In this document: in pieces, positions 9,958 to 21,933 of the stretch
How positions within the stretch are numbered: position 1 is the stretch's first letter
Layout: each line of letters opens with the position of its first letter
DNA from: Musa acuminata AAA Group
Taxonomy: Eukaryota; Streptophyta; Magnoliopsida; Zingiberales; Musaceae
DNA length: 64,000 bases
NCBI RefSeq assembly: GCF_036884655.1
Contig: NC_088347.1
Span: 13,831,501 to 13,895,500, forward strand
Direction: 5' to 3'
The notes under the pieces: model-generated
Databases searched by the model: none
What the model saw: the letters and a program-made list of their open reading frames with translations, nothing else
Told to the model about the DNA's origin: nothing
Position numbers and translations under genes: made by a program

Positions 9958-11502
9958 TGCTTTCATGATGTATTTTCTTTTTTAGTTTAGAATTAATTTT
10001 CTTAAAAATTACACGTTTAAAAATAAAAATACAAAAATTATGATCATGCTAGTAATTTCGAAAATGATAATATTGCATATTTTATGATAAACAAACAAAA
10101 TGATTTTGATTGAAAATATGAAATCATGGTTAAGAAATAATAATGTTTATCATGTTGATTTCCATTGTTATTTCTCGATTTTTATTGAAATCATGTTTGA
10201 TTTAAAGAAATGCATAATGATATAATATTAAATATTTTGATACCATGATTGACAATTTTATGCATGAGATTTTAAGTTATACATGATGATAAGCATGTGT
10301 TATTTTCATGAGTGTATTTGAAAAACATATGGCAAAAATGTGTCCGAATGCATGAACTTATTAAAATCATTTTTCGGACGTTCTTAATTCATTCACTTAA
10401 TTGCTATGATGAGAACTTTACACTATTACATGCCTTAATAATATGTTGGAAATTATATGTTTTGGATACAAACATTTCCATGATCATGAGCATGTTTTAT
10501 CTTCATGATTGTGTTTGAAAATTTATAGCAAAACCATGTCCGAATGCATGAAAGTGTTAAATTTTATTTTCAGATTTTCTTGATCCTAACAATTCAGTTT
10601 TGAAAATATATTGATCTTGATTTGATGATTTAAATGAGCTTTATCTTGATTTTTTGAAATTTATAAATTGAGATTTCTTATGCTTAAATCAAGATTTTAT
10701 ATGCATGAATTAATATCTTGTTCTCTTACAAGATTGAATGAATTCTATCTTTTTCATGATCTCCTAAGAATTCTTTATGTTGTTTATTTAAGAGGAGATT
10801 TGTTAAAATGAATCACGGTTTCTCTTGATTTTTTGAAATTATAACTTGAGTATTCATTTTATAAATCAAGATTGTTTATATGTTCTCTCATGACATCTTT
10901 TAAGGCTTATGACTTGAATTTTGTTATGTAAAATTCTTTGAATGAATGAAATACATCTCATCACTTAATAATTCTTCTTGATATTCCTTATGTGATGATA
11001 TGAATACATGAAATATTCATTAATTTGTTTTGATAAGAAGTTTCGATCATGCATGGTAGGATGTAATTTGACAAAATTGGTACCATCATGATGTGAAATA
11101 AATGATGATTTGGAATCATGTATTAATGATGATTTTATGATTTGGTATGATGCATGCAATGATAAAATATTCATGAATTTGAAATGATGCATGCAATACT
11201 TATGACAATGATGTACATGATATATTGCATATGATGTGTATCATGAATACTTTACATGATGAATGTTTGGTATCATGATCAACCTGTTGATAAATGCTTA
11301 AAAATTTTAATGTTTGAGTATTATGTATGATATGCTCATTAATGATGATTGATTTATTTTTCGGTATCGTGAATGAAAAATAAGGTTTTTGAAATTGTGT
11401 ATGTTTTAACTTGAATATATAATGATGCACAAATAAGATTGATACTTACCTTTGTCATAATATGAAAATTGATATAAGGGTCTTCCCTTCTTTTTGACAA
11501 TG

Positions 11503-11516
11503 ACAAAGGGGGAGCA
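11503..11516 (+). other. Extra polypurine tract 1 of A1
   Basis: ACAAAGGGGGAGCA after TTTTTGACAATG. The context recurs at 44833 in A3. Extra PPT-like tracts upstream of the 3' LTR are a known Sirevirus trait. Confidence 0.6.
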
Positions 11517-12200
11517 AGAATTTATAGCGTAGACATCATGAAAAGAGGCAAACTAGCTAGCTTGCATAATTCAAGTTGAAAGCAAAAATTGCACTTCTTA
11601 AAAAAGAAGAAATTTCTATCTTGAACATTACCGATAATTGCTAGTTTGAAATCTCAAGAAGAAGCAAAACATCCTAACTTGCACATCTAGCAAAACTTGA
11701 CAAACTTGCATATTTCAAGAGGCAAGAGTTCTTTCTTGAACATCTCTAAATTGCTAGCTTGCATGTTCTAAAATGTTGTAACATTGCTAGCTTGCAAGAT
11801 GTAGAGCTTGCTATCTTGAACATCTTAAGAAACAAAAATTGCAAAAGTGCTATCTTGCCTATCTCAAGAAGCAAAACTTGCTAACTTGTGTATCTTGCAA
11901 AGTTGACAAAATTTACATATTTCAAGAAGTAAGAGTTGCCTTCTTGAACATATCTAATTTGCTAGCTTGCATGATGTAGAAGTTGCTATCTCAAAAGAAG
12001 CAAAAGTGCTATCTTGTATATTGTAAAACTTGCATATCTAAAACTTGATAGCTTGAATGTTCTAAGCATGATGTAACACTTGCTAAATTTTCTAGCTTCA
12101 AATCTGTATGATGATAAAACTTGATATTATGTTTTTCATGCAATAAGTTGAACCTATATTCCAAACACAAGAATAGTTGGACTTCTCCTTTTTGTTGATG

Positions 12201-12214
12201 ACAAAGGGGGAGAA
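12201..12214 (+). other. Extra polypurine tract 2 of A1
   Basis: ACAAAGGGGGAGAA preceded by TTTTGTTGATG. The same block is found at 45516 (A3) and 52868 (A4), and with a shorter shared context at 34652 (D1). Confidence 0.65.
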
Positions 12215-12316
12215 GTATGATGTTGTGCATAAGTTTATGTATAAGTTCATGATGACGTGTTGCAAGTATTCATGATGAATATTGCAATGACTTGAATTCG
12301 GTTTGAATTCAAGGTT

Positions 12317-12378
12317 CTATCAATATGGCATATTGATAGGGGGAGTTTGTTTAAACTCCAGGAGTTAAGGTTAACTCC
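12317..12378 (+). other. Three consecutive hairpins before the A1 PPT
   Basis: Three inverted repeats in a row: stem CTATCAATATG/CATATTGATAG (12317-12339), GGAGTTTGTTTAAACTCC (12342-12359) and GGAGTTAAGGTTAACTCC (12361-12378). The last is also perfect in D1. Possible RNA structure near the 3' end; the role is unknown. Confidence 0.7.
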
Positions 12379-12401
12379 GTCATCAAGTGGTTGTCATCAT
12401 C

Positions 12402-12415
12402 AAAAAGAGGGAGAT
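12402..12415 (+). other. Polypurine tract of A1
   Basis: AAAAAGAGGGAGAT directly before TGTTGAATC of the 3' LTR. Confidence 0.88.
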
Positions 12416-14166
12416 TGTTGAATCTCGTATTTTGATGATGAAACCACTTGATATGTGTTTATGTTTTAATCTGCGTTTTGAGTAATGCAGGATGCTTCGA
12501 TAAGGATGAGATAGTTAAAGCAGGAAAAATCATGTTGTGCCGGAGGAACATGTCAGAAGATTGGACGTCGGGCCGGTGGATCAGTCGACGTATCGACAGA
12601 AGGCTTCGGGCTGTGGACTCTGGCAATGGGCCAAGAAGAGCGGGAATTGTGCCAAGGATATCGAAGTTGCAGAGTCAACTAACCGATTGGGCAATAGGCC
12701 GCAGGAGAGGACGATGCACCGAAGAATCGAACGAAACGTCGAGGGACCAATGACCTGTCGGACAACTTGGTTAATTGCTTAGGATTAATTGTCTTGATTG
12801 AAGTTTTGTTTTACATGTGCAGGATTAACTATGATGGATATAAGACATGCAGCAGGAGTTGCTCCGGAGTCAAGACTATGATCACGTTGGGAGTTCGAGA
12901 GTTCGACGGAAGTCCGGACGGTCGTCGGAGGTTCTACGGGAACAAATCCGAGAAGTCTAGGAGCTTGCCAAAAGAAGCTCATCGGAAATCACCAAGTGGA
13001 TCGTCGCAAGTCCAGGAGTTTGCCGAAAGTCCACAGGAGCATCACTGAGGGTTCATCGGATGATCGACAGAAGTTCGCCGGAAGAAGCGATTGACGCACC
13101 GGAACAAGTTATAGTAAATGTCTTAAGAAATCTCGTAGTTAGCATGTAGATTAAGTTTGGAATGGGAGGTGATCCCATTAACTTAATCTGGGGGCAATTG
13201 GGCCCTTGACAGACCCAAATTGGGCCGAATGGATCAACCCATTCAGACCAGAATTCCTGCTAGGTGGTGGCACCGCCCAGGAGAGGGTCTCCTAGGAAAG
13301 CTGGGTGGTGCAACCGCCCCAGGTAGATGGTGGCACCGCTTTGGCTCAGTCTTCGAGTGAGACTGGGAGGTGTAACCGCCCATGATAGGTGGTGGAACCG
13401 CCTGAGCTCGGTCTCCGAGCTCTACCAGGCAATGCAACCGCCCTAGTCAGGCGGTGGCACCACCAGGGCTCAGTCTCCAAGTGAGATTAGGTGGTACAAC
13501 CGCCCCTGTCAGGTAGTGGCACCGCCTAGAGGCTCAGTCTCTTAGCCGCCAAGCGATTGTACCATCCAATCAGGAGGTGGTACCGCCAAGACCTCGGAAT
13601 TCCAGGAGATGACAGTTTTGAGCTCCTAATTCAAATTGGTTTGGTGCCTATAAATACCCCTCTCATCGCTGGTTAATTCATACAAGCACAGAGAGCAAAA
13701 AAGGAAAGAAACGCTATAGAAATCAGTTGAGAAATCCCTCCTCTAGCTTAAGTGTTAAGATTCTGTTTTAGAGAGGAGAGTAAGTGCTTGTAAGGGTTGT
13801 CTCCTAAACCCGGTAAAAGGAGAAGAGGGGTATAAGAAGGAGGTTGATCTTTGCCTAGTAAAGGAAGATCGTTAGTGGATGCCAGTGGCCTCGACGGAAG
13901 AGGAATCGAAGGAGTGGATGTAGGTCACGATTGACCGAACCACTATAAACTCCCGTCTTCTCTGCTTTGCATTTTATTTCCTGCTATTAACTTACTGCAA
14001 ACCCCTTCAATAGCTTACTGCCTTTAATAGATTTACGTAAGCTAAGTTTCTGAAATCGATTTTACGTCGGAAACGATTTTTATTATACGAGAGATTTGAC
14101 GAAGTTGACGTTTTTATCCATTGTACTAATTCACCCCCCCTCCCCTTAGTGCTCTTGATCTTAACA
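12416..14166 (+). repeat. A1 3' LTR (long-U3 subtype)
   Basis: 1751 bp, TGTTGAATC to TCTTAACA. TATA box at 13649-13656. It is similar to the 5' LTR throughout with many single-base changes and small indels, implying an old insertion. Confidence 0.93.
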
Positions 14167-14905
14167 GTCTCATAGTTGCTCGTGTAGAGACACTAGGGAT
14201 ACAGTACAAGTGCTCATTAGAGAATGAGTTCACTGATTGATCCGCTTACGGAATGCTGGATGGTTGATGATGTCTTATTGTCAGACAGCGATTTCATAGT
14301 CCTAGTGATATATCTGGTCCTTAGACTTGAGACACCAAGGATATCCTCTATGAGTACTCCACTTTTTATTGGGAGTGATAGTCGACCTTACGAGGGCTAT
14401 TGAGTGTCGATAGAGGATCATCCACTCTCGACGTCATGAGAGGAATATCCCATTTGTTCTTGCTCAGACAAATCCCTGCCTAGGGTCATTCAGGTTGAGA
14501 GAAAGAGTTCTCTGAGAGAATCCTATTAGAGTGAGACTCGAGTAGAAACCATATGGGTCTGACAGCACTATGCTCGATATACGGTCTTTGGGATATTAGA
14601 TGGATGAGGGACTATAGGTACACGGTAACTGAGGATAGACAGGTCCAATGGATTGGATTCCCCTGCATCGTTTGGCGAGTACGGCGTAGTGACCTAGTAC
14701 GTCTATAGTCGATGAGTCAAGTGAATTATTATAGAGATAATAATTCACTGAGTTAGAAGGAGTTCTGACAGGTATGACTCACGGCCAGCTCGATATTGGG
14801 CCTAGAGGGTCACACACATATGGTAGGCATTGCGATGTATAGAAATTCGGATATGAGATATTCGACGGAGCCCTTATCTTATTGGATATCCAATAAGCCC
14901 CTGAA

Positions 14906-14935
14906 TTATTGGATCTCATGGATGAGATCCAATAA
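14906..14935. other. 30-bp palindrome in family B U3
   Basis: Arms TTATTGGATCTCAT and ATGAGATCCAATAA around GG. Also present at 38767-38796 with one mismatch. The solo LTR (17897-19512) has lost it by a deletion between TTATTGGAT repeats. Confidence 0.7.
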
Positions 14936-15047
14936 GAGCCCATGAGAGATTATTGGATATAGATCCACTAATCTAAAAGGCTTGGGTTATTGGATGCAGA
15001 TCCAATACCCACTAGGCGAGGATCCATTAGGGTTTGATAGGGGACTC

Positions 15048-15055
15048 TATAAATA
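15048..15055 (+). promoter_or_regulatory. TATA box of B1 5' LTR
   Basis: TATAAATA in the context CTCTATAAATAGGAGGGA, conserved at 19152-19159 and 38910-38917 in the other family B LTRs. Confidence 0.7.
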
Positions 15056-15414
15056 GGAGGGATTTAGAGCCTCATAGGCTAAAGCCTTTGCTTGCCTCTC
15101 CTATTCTCCTTCCCCTCTCCATCTCAGAGCAGGCCTGGAGTTTTGAGGAGCGTCATCACATCCCTGCTGTGTGGATCACCGCTAGAGAGGAGGACGCTTG
15201 ACCTCTTTTACCCTCTCCTAAGGATCTGTAAGGAAATAGGGATATACGATCTCCCTAGATAAAAACAATTTATTCTATACGCAGTTTTTCAGTTTCGCGG
15301 ATTTTGCACACCAATCTTCGCACGACGACGAACATCTCTTTGGGAATTGGGGATTTTTTTTTTCTTGTTCTTCCGCTGCGCATGTGATGTCGCCCCCAAA
15401 GATTTTCCCAATAG

Positions 15415-15426
15415 CGGTATCAGAGT
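15415..15426 (+). other. Decayed primer binding site of B1
   Basis: CGGTATCAGAGT, two end mismatches from TGGTATCAGAGC, right after the LTR end. Confidence 0.8.
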
Positions 15427-17144
15427 CAGGTTGTTCGTGCAATAGATTTGTTTTAAACTGTGTGTGTTGTGTTTTGGAAAAGCTTTTGACGTCAAAATCG
15501 TTGAAGCAAAAGCAGAAAAGGGCAGCAACTATTGCTGCCGTCGCAGATGGCAGCACTGGCATCTGTGCAGGCAGGCAGCCTGTAGCAACAGTCGCAAGGC
15601 CAGCTACGCCTGTGGCTGCAGCTCCCGCGGGCAAAAACCCAACAGGGACGGTCGCCCGGCGAGGCAACACCGCTTGCGGGCCCTGCCTCACGGGCAGAAC
15701 CGTCCGCGGAGGCGGCGGCGCCCGCAGGGGTGCCAAGCTGCAGGGGCAGCACTGCCCGCAGGCGTGCCGCCTGCAGGCGAGGGCAGCGACCCCGCCCTCC
15801 GCCGCACAGCCCACCGCCGGTAGGGTGGCGGAGGCGGCGACAGCAACAACATCAAGGGAGGATGAGGGCATTAGGGTTTTTTGGGGTAAAAGATAGTTTT
15901 GCCTCTCGAAATTTGAGAAATTCCAGTTTTTGTCTTTTGTCTAAATTATAAAAATACCCTTAGGAATTAAGAAATTTCCTATATGTCCCTGATTTCATAA
16001 AATACTAATTAATTAAAAATTTAGTTGATTATTATTTTTATTATTATCTAGTAGTCCTACATGATGATGATTATTTATATATGTGATGTATGATGTGTGG
16101 ACGGATGATTATGGACCGTGTGATATGTGTACTTGTGATTATTATTATTAGGGTCTACGAGCCTCCATTATATTTCTCGTTTATTGTCGGGCCTGCGTGC
16201 CTATGATTAAGTTGTAATCACATGAAGAGGTGCAACGGGAGCGTGGATGCGATAGCGGGACCCACGAGACGGATAATCGCGAGGCATAAAGATGCATCGA
16301 GATGTCGATGGAACCGATGAGAACGAGATGGATGATCACAAGGCATGGAGATGTACCGTTGCACACATAGATCTTGATGTGAGTGATTAGGCCTACTGGC
16401 TCGGGCCTAATCACTTTAGTTTGTGGTCCATGATCATCTGATGTGATTGCTTATACACATACTAGATATGTATATATATTTACATACGATGTAGATATAT
16501 ATTAAATATATATTTGTGTGACATGTCATATTAGGAGACCAAATCATAGAAATATCTCTCTCGATAATATTAAGTCGGTAAACATGAGGTAATTAGATTG
16601 ACCCACATGGCCTTCCATCGTTCTAAGGAGGAACCGATTCTCGGTGTAGGTTGAGTTGGTCGAGTCCCTCGAGACTCACCTATATTGCGATTCGCTATCT
16701 TGCTTATGACATAGAGATGTCACCGGTGACCTAAGGACATGGTATGCTTGGTCGAGTCCCTCGAGGGTATATCATCAAATCAGACTCATCTTGTAACGAA
16801 GGTGTTGACTTAACCGAGCATCATGGTTGGTCGAGTCCCTCGAGACCATGGTGATTTGGAGGCTGAACCAGACGAGAATCACAAGGAGTTGTGATCGGCA
16901 AGAGTTGCCTACCTTTTAGGCTTAGTGTGATTGGTCGAGTCCCTCGAGGTTACACTAAGACACTGATTGAATCCTGATCCTCACTAGAAGTCTGCTGGAG
17001 ACTTCCATTTCACGTGCTGAGGGTGTCCCGTGACTCGTTAGTAAAATAGTGGGAGCATATTAAGATAGAAGTCCATATCTTGATAGTTTATTTCTTGTAA
17101 AATCTACATGTTATTCATTTCTACTGCATCTTTATTTTAAAAAA
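15427..17144 (+). other. B1 5' leader: GC-rich block and four repeated hairpins
   Basis: A 1.7-kb untranslated region. A GC-rich block (15520-15860) gives Ala/Pro/Arg-rich open frames in several phases, which I read as compositional. Four copies of GGTCGAGTCCCTCGAG (16658, 16750, 16829, 16933) each form a TCGAG/CTCGA stem with a TCC loop. The gag ATG follows at 17145. Confidence 0.75.
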
Positions 17145-17896
17145 ATGTCGCTTTCAAATCCCTTATGTGGCATACTTGATGTCAACCGCCTCACTGGTCC
17201 AAATTATACGGATTGGCTCTGTAACTTGAGAATTGTTCTCACGACGGAGAAAATCGTGTACGTCCTTGATATAGTGATGCCTACGCCCGAAGAAGGGGCA
17301 AGCGAGGATGAGATCGCTCACTACGTGAAGTACCATTGATGACTCCACTCTTGCTCAATGCTATATGTTGGGCTCTATGACTCCTGAGTTACAGAGACAA
17401 CATAAAAAGATGGATGTCAGATCCATTCTCCTACATGTCAACAAATTGTTTGAGGAACAGGGAAGGACTCAGTGATATGACATATCCAAGAGCCTCTTCC
17501 GTGCTAGGATGACTGAGAGGGCACCGGTTCAGAACCATGTCCTAAAGATGATTGAGTGGATAGAGAAACTCATAGGTCTAGGAATGGTCCTAGTGGATAA
17601 CTTATGTGTGGACATTGTGCTTCAGTCCCTACCATATTCCTTTTCATAATTCATAATGAATTTTAATATGAACAAGCTTGAGGTGACTCTCCCAGAGCTC
17701 CTCAATATGTTGAGTGAGGTAGAGAGTACTATTAAGAAAGAGAAGCCAGTTCTCTACACTAGTGGGACCAGAAAGAAAAGGAAAGCAGAAAAATTCCTTA
17801 AGAAGGGAAAGGGCAAGGGCAGACCAGGTAAAGCAAAGGTAGCTAAGAAAGACCCAGCAAAGGACAAAGGCTAGTACTTCCACTGTGGTAAAGATG
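17145..17896 (+). pseudogene. gag: B1 Gag, N-terminal and central part (split by a solo LTR)
   Basis: A copia Gag of another family than the Sireviruses. It begins MSLSNPLCGILDVNRLTGPN, then YTDWLCNLRIV, a DDSTLAQCYMLGSM segment after a one-base frameshift near 17335, and [20 protein letters not shown], followed by a lysine-rich stretch (17775-17870) before the zinc knuckle. The knuckle starts as YFHCGKD, its first cysteine changed to tyrosine, and is cut at 17896 by the solo LTR; it resumes as GHWKRNC at 19518. Other breaks are stops at about 17476, 17647 and 17871. It would form the capsid and bind RNA; this copy is dead. Confidence 0.88.
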
Positions 17897-19512
<1,616 letters not shown>

Positions 19513-19517
19513 AGATG

Positions 19518-20018
19518 GGCATTGGAAGAGGAACTGCAAAGAGTACCTTGTAGAAAGGGCAAAACAAAAGCTTGATGAAGCTTCAAGTACATATCATGAA
19601 TGTAAATGTGTCCAAGAGGAAACGAGATGAGATGAACAGTGCATACTTGTGGCATTGTAGGCTAGGTCACATCAATGAAAGAAGGATTCAAAAGTTGCTA
19701 AATGATGGATATCTAGATCCATTCGACTATGTGTCATATGCAACTTGCGAGTCTTGCCTTCGTGCAAAACTTACCAACTCTCCATTTAGTGGAACTGGAG
19801 AGAGAGCCACTGAGTTGTTGGAACTCATACATAGTGATGTATGTGGACCCATGTCAACTCATGCCATTAGTGGTTACTCCTATTTCATTACCTTCACTGA
19901 TGATTTCTCAAGGTATGGATATGAGTACTTAATGAAGTACAAGTCCGAGGCCTTTGAGAAATTCAGAGAGTATAAGAATGAGGTGGAGAACCAGACTGGA
20001 AAGAGTATCAAAACTCTT
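19518..20018 (+). pseudogene. pol: B1 gag end fused to pre-integrase and integrase N-terminus
   Basis: Begins GHWKRNCKEYL, the second half of the CCHC knuckle. Within about 90 bp it passes into NSAYLWHCRLGHINERRI, the pre-integrase HHCC domain, so the protease is deleted. The second half of the HHCC motif is CESCLRAK. The integrase core starts LIHSDVCGPMSTHAISGYSY with the first catalytic aspartate, then FITFTDDFSRYGY. It stops at KSIKTL where C1 enters; the next codons resume at 26321 (RSDRGGEY). The 19572-20024 stretch is otherwise an open frame. Confidence 0.88.
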
Positions 20019-20491
20019 TGTTAGGACCCTTTTTCTAAACTTTTGAATAATGTTTGTTGAGTCTGTTTAGTCCAATTGTTTATTGAGTCGGTTTGGTTCA
20101 GTTAGAGTCAAGTAGAGGTCTATTTAATATTTATTTATTATTAGAGTTCAAGTCCTGATGGACTCTGGGTGGAACTCTATAAATAGGGATGTAACTGCTT
20201 CTTTTCAGTAATCTATGAAAAATACTATTATCTTTAGACAAACCCTAGGAGATCGATCCCTTCAAAGTGATCAAGGAGGGCCGATCCCCTTGAAGAGATC
20301 AAGGAGGGCCGATCCCCTCGAAGCGATCAAGGAGGCCGATCCCCTCGAAGCGATCATTATCATCCCTATTCCTCCCATTTCTTCCACAATAAGACTTTAG
20401 GGTCTTATCATTTGGTATCAGAGCTTACGATAAGACTTTAGGGTCTTATCATTTGGTATCAGAGCCTACGATAAGACTTAGGGTCTTATCA
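20019..20491 (+). repeat. C1 5' LTR
   Basis: TGTTAGGACCC to GGTCTTATCA. TATA box TATAAATA at 20178-20185. A run of GCCGATCCCCT-GAAG repeats lies at 20250-20355, then three 41-bp tandem units at the end. Confidence 0.92.
20178..20185 (+). promoter_or_regulatory. TATA box of C1 5' LTR
   Basis: TATAAATA in GGAACTCTATAAATAGGG; the same site in the 3' LTR is 23343-23350. Confidence 0.7.
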
Positions 20492-20505
20492 TTTGGTATC
20501 AGAGC
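20389..20505 (+). repeat. Three tandem 41-bp units of LTR end plus PBS
   Basis: Units start at 20389, 20430 and 20471, each with ATAAGACTT-AGGGTCTTATCA followed by TTTGGTATCAGAGC. The PBS motif thus occurs at 20413-20424, 20454-20465 and 20494-20505. The 3' LTR keeps two units plus a final LTR end (26211-26315), so the first two PBS copies are part of the LTR and only the third is the working PBS. Confidence 0.9.
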
Positions 20506-20714
20506 GGCGATCCTTGGCGTTCTTGCTGCAGTGTTGCCGTTGTGTGAGGAAGGGTGAAGCCAACAGCCACGAACGCCGATCCTCTCAACCGAGAAGGAAC
20601 ATTTGCGTCTTGGTCAACGACCACCATTACCTCATCTCCACCGTCGTCGCTATTGCCCCGCCAGCAGTCGTCACCACCGCCGCTGCCCCCTTGCTGCAGT
20701 TATCTTCATCTTCA

Positions 20715-20746
<32 letters not shown>

Positions 20747-21933
20747 AAAGAAAGAAGAAAGAAAGAAAAGAAGAAGAAGAAGCCGCAGCCACCACTGCTT
20801 TCCCTGCCGGACCCCTGCTTCCGGCCAGCCCAGCCGCCGCCGCTGCTTCCCGGCCGAGGGATCACCACTGCCGCCGCTGTCGCCCAGCCAGCAGCCACCG
20901 CCGCCGCCGCTGCCCCCACCCGGCCATCGACCTCTCCTCCTCGCTTCCCCATCTCACTCGAGCGAGAAGGCCTGCCGGCGCCGATCCCAGCCAGCGGACC
21001 ACCCCATCGCCGCTTCTACCGTCGGCGACGCTGCCCTAGTCCGCCATCGTGCCGCCCCCCCCGCTGCCAGCCATCGTGCGACGACCGCCGCACGCCTCCC
21101 AGCAGCCGATCCTCCTTGCTCTGCATCTTTTGTAACCGAAACAGGGCTATCACGGCAACTCACATCTGCTGCCCTTGGTTCCAGCCGCCGACGTCGCCTC
21201 GAGTGCCGTCGCCATCGCCTTCCAGCCGCTGCTCCCCCGTGCGACGACCGCCGCTCGCCTCCCAGCCGCTGCTCCCGCTCGCTTCCCAGCCGCTGCTTCC
21301 CCTTGCTCTGCATCGGTGGTGACCGAAACAGGGCAGTTACCACCGTCGCAGTCGCGGGTCCCCTTGCTGCCGCAGTCGTGGATCCCTTGCTGCTGCGAAC
21401 GCCGGTTGCCACCACCGTCGCCACTGCTGCCCAGCCAGCGACGACGCCGCTCGCCGCCCAGCCTGCCACGACCCTCGCTGCCTCCTTCTCCACCGACGCC
21501 GCTGCGCTCCGGCCAGCAACGACTGCTGCTGCTAGCCACCGCAGCCTTCACCTCAACCCCCTCGATCTGCACCGTTGCTGCAGTCCACCTTGCTCTGCAT
21601 CGTTGCCGCAGCCTCAACCCCGGCCGCTTCAACGCCACCTCCCTCTTGTTCTGCCTCCGCTGCTGCAGTTGTCGGTTGCCATCATCGCAGCTTCAACACG
21701 GCTGCTCGGGGATTGCTTCCTTGGGTCACAACAGTCGCAATCGTCGTCTTTCAGCCTCGGTGCTCTCATCTCACGCAGTGACACAAACACAGGGTAGCTA
21801 CTCTTCCTCTAACGCAGCGACCACAGCACTGCCTTGGCGTCCACCTCCTTGGCAACTTCGCATCGATAGTGTTGATGCCCTTGACCCGACACCAAAAACA
21901 GGAGTTGAGATTACAGATTTGCACTCTTACGCG
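20506..21933 (+). other. GC-rich leader of C1
   Basis: About 1.4 kb with strong GCC/CCG composition, an A27 run at 20717-20743 and a purine-rich (A/G) stretch to about 20782. Related units containing CTTGCTCTGCATC and ACCGAAACAGGGC recur near 21115, 21303 and 21588. Several phases are open for long stretches because stop codons are rare in such sequence. I see no recognisable domain. Confidence 0.7.

Larger units (their letters stand above)
9958..12401 (+). other. AT-rich non-coding internal region of A1
   Basis: No credible ORF. From about 11530 to 12120 there is a loose array of words such as GCTAGCTTGCAT, ATCTTGAACAT and AAGAAGCAAAACTTGC. It is bracketed by purine tracts ACAAAGGGGGAG at 11503 and 12201. 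Three hairpins precede the PPT (12317-12378). M1 and A3 have the same organisation. Confidence 0.75.
7185..14166 (+). mobile_element. A1: gag-only non-autonomous Sirevirus in the B1 5' LTR
   Basis: Two LTRs (7185-8951 and 12416-14166), PBS, a broken gag, a 2.4-kb AT-rich region and a PPT. The TSD GTCTC is perfect (7180-7184 and 14167-14171). No pol sequence is present. The LTRs differ by scattered substitutions, so the insertion is older than A3 and A4. Confidence 0.95.
14172..15413 (+). repeat. B1 5' LTR, segment 2
   Basis: Resumes at ATAGTTGCTCG after the A1 TSD and ends CCCAATA before the PBS. TATA box TATAAATA at 15048-15055. A near-perfect 30-bp palindrome with TTATTGGATCTCAT arms lies at 14906-14935. 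It lacks about 50 bp found in the other family B LTRs near 14365. Confidence 0.92.

Noticed and set aside
15384..15896. 170-codon Ala/Pro-rich frame after the B1 LTR
   Set aside because: Starts within the LTR, overlaps other open frames on both strands, and sits in the untranslated leader.
20493..21797. A 434-codon open frame in the C1 leader
   Set aside because: GC-rich repetitive DNA with several long frames in both strands, no domain, and out of frame with gag. Composition explains it.
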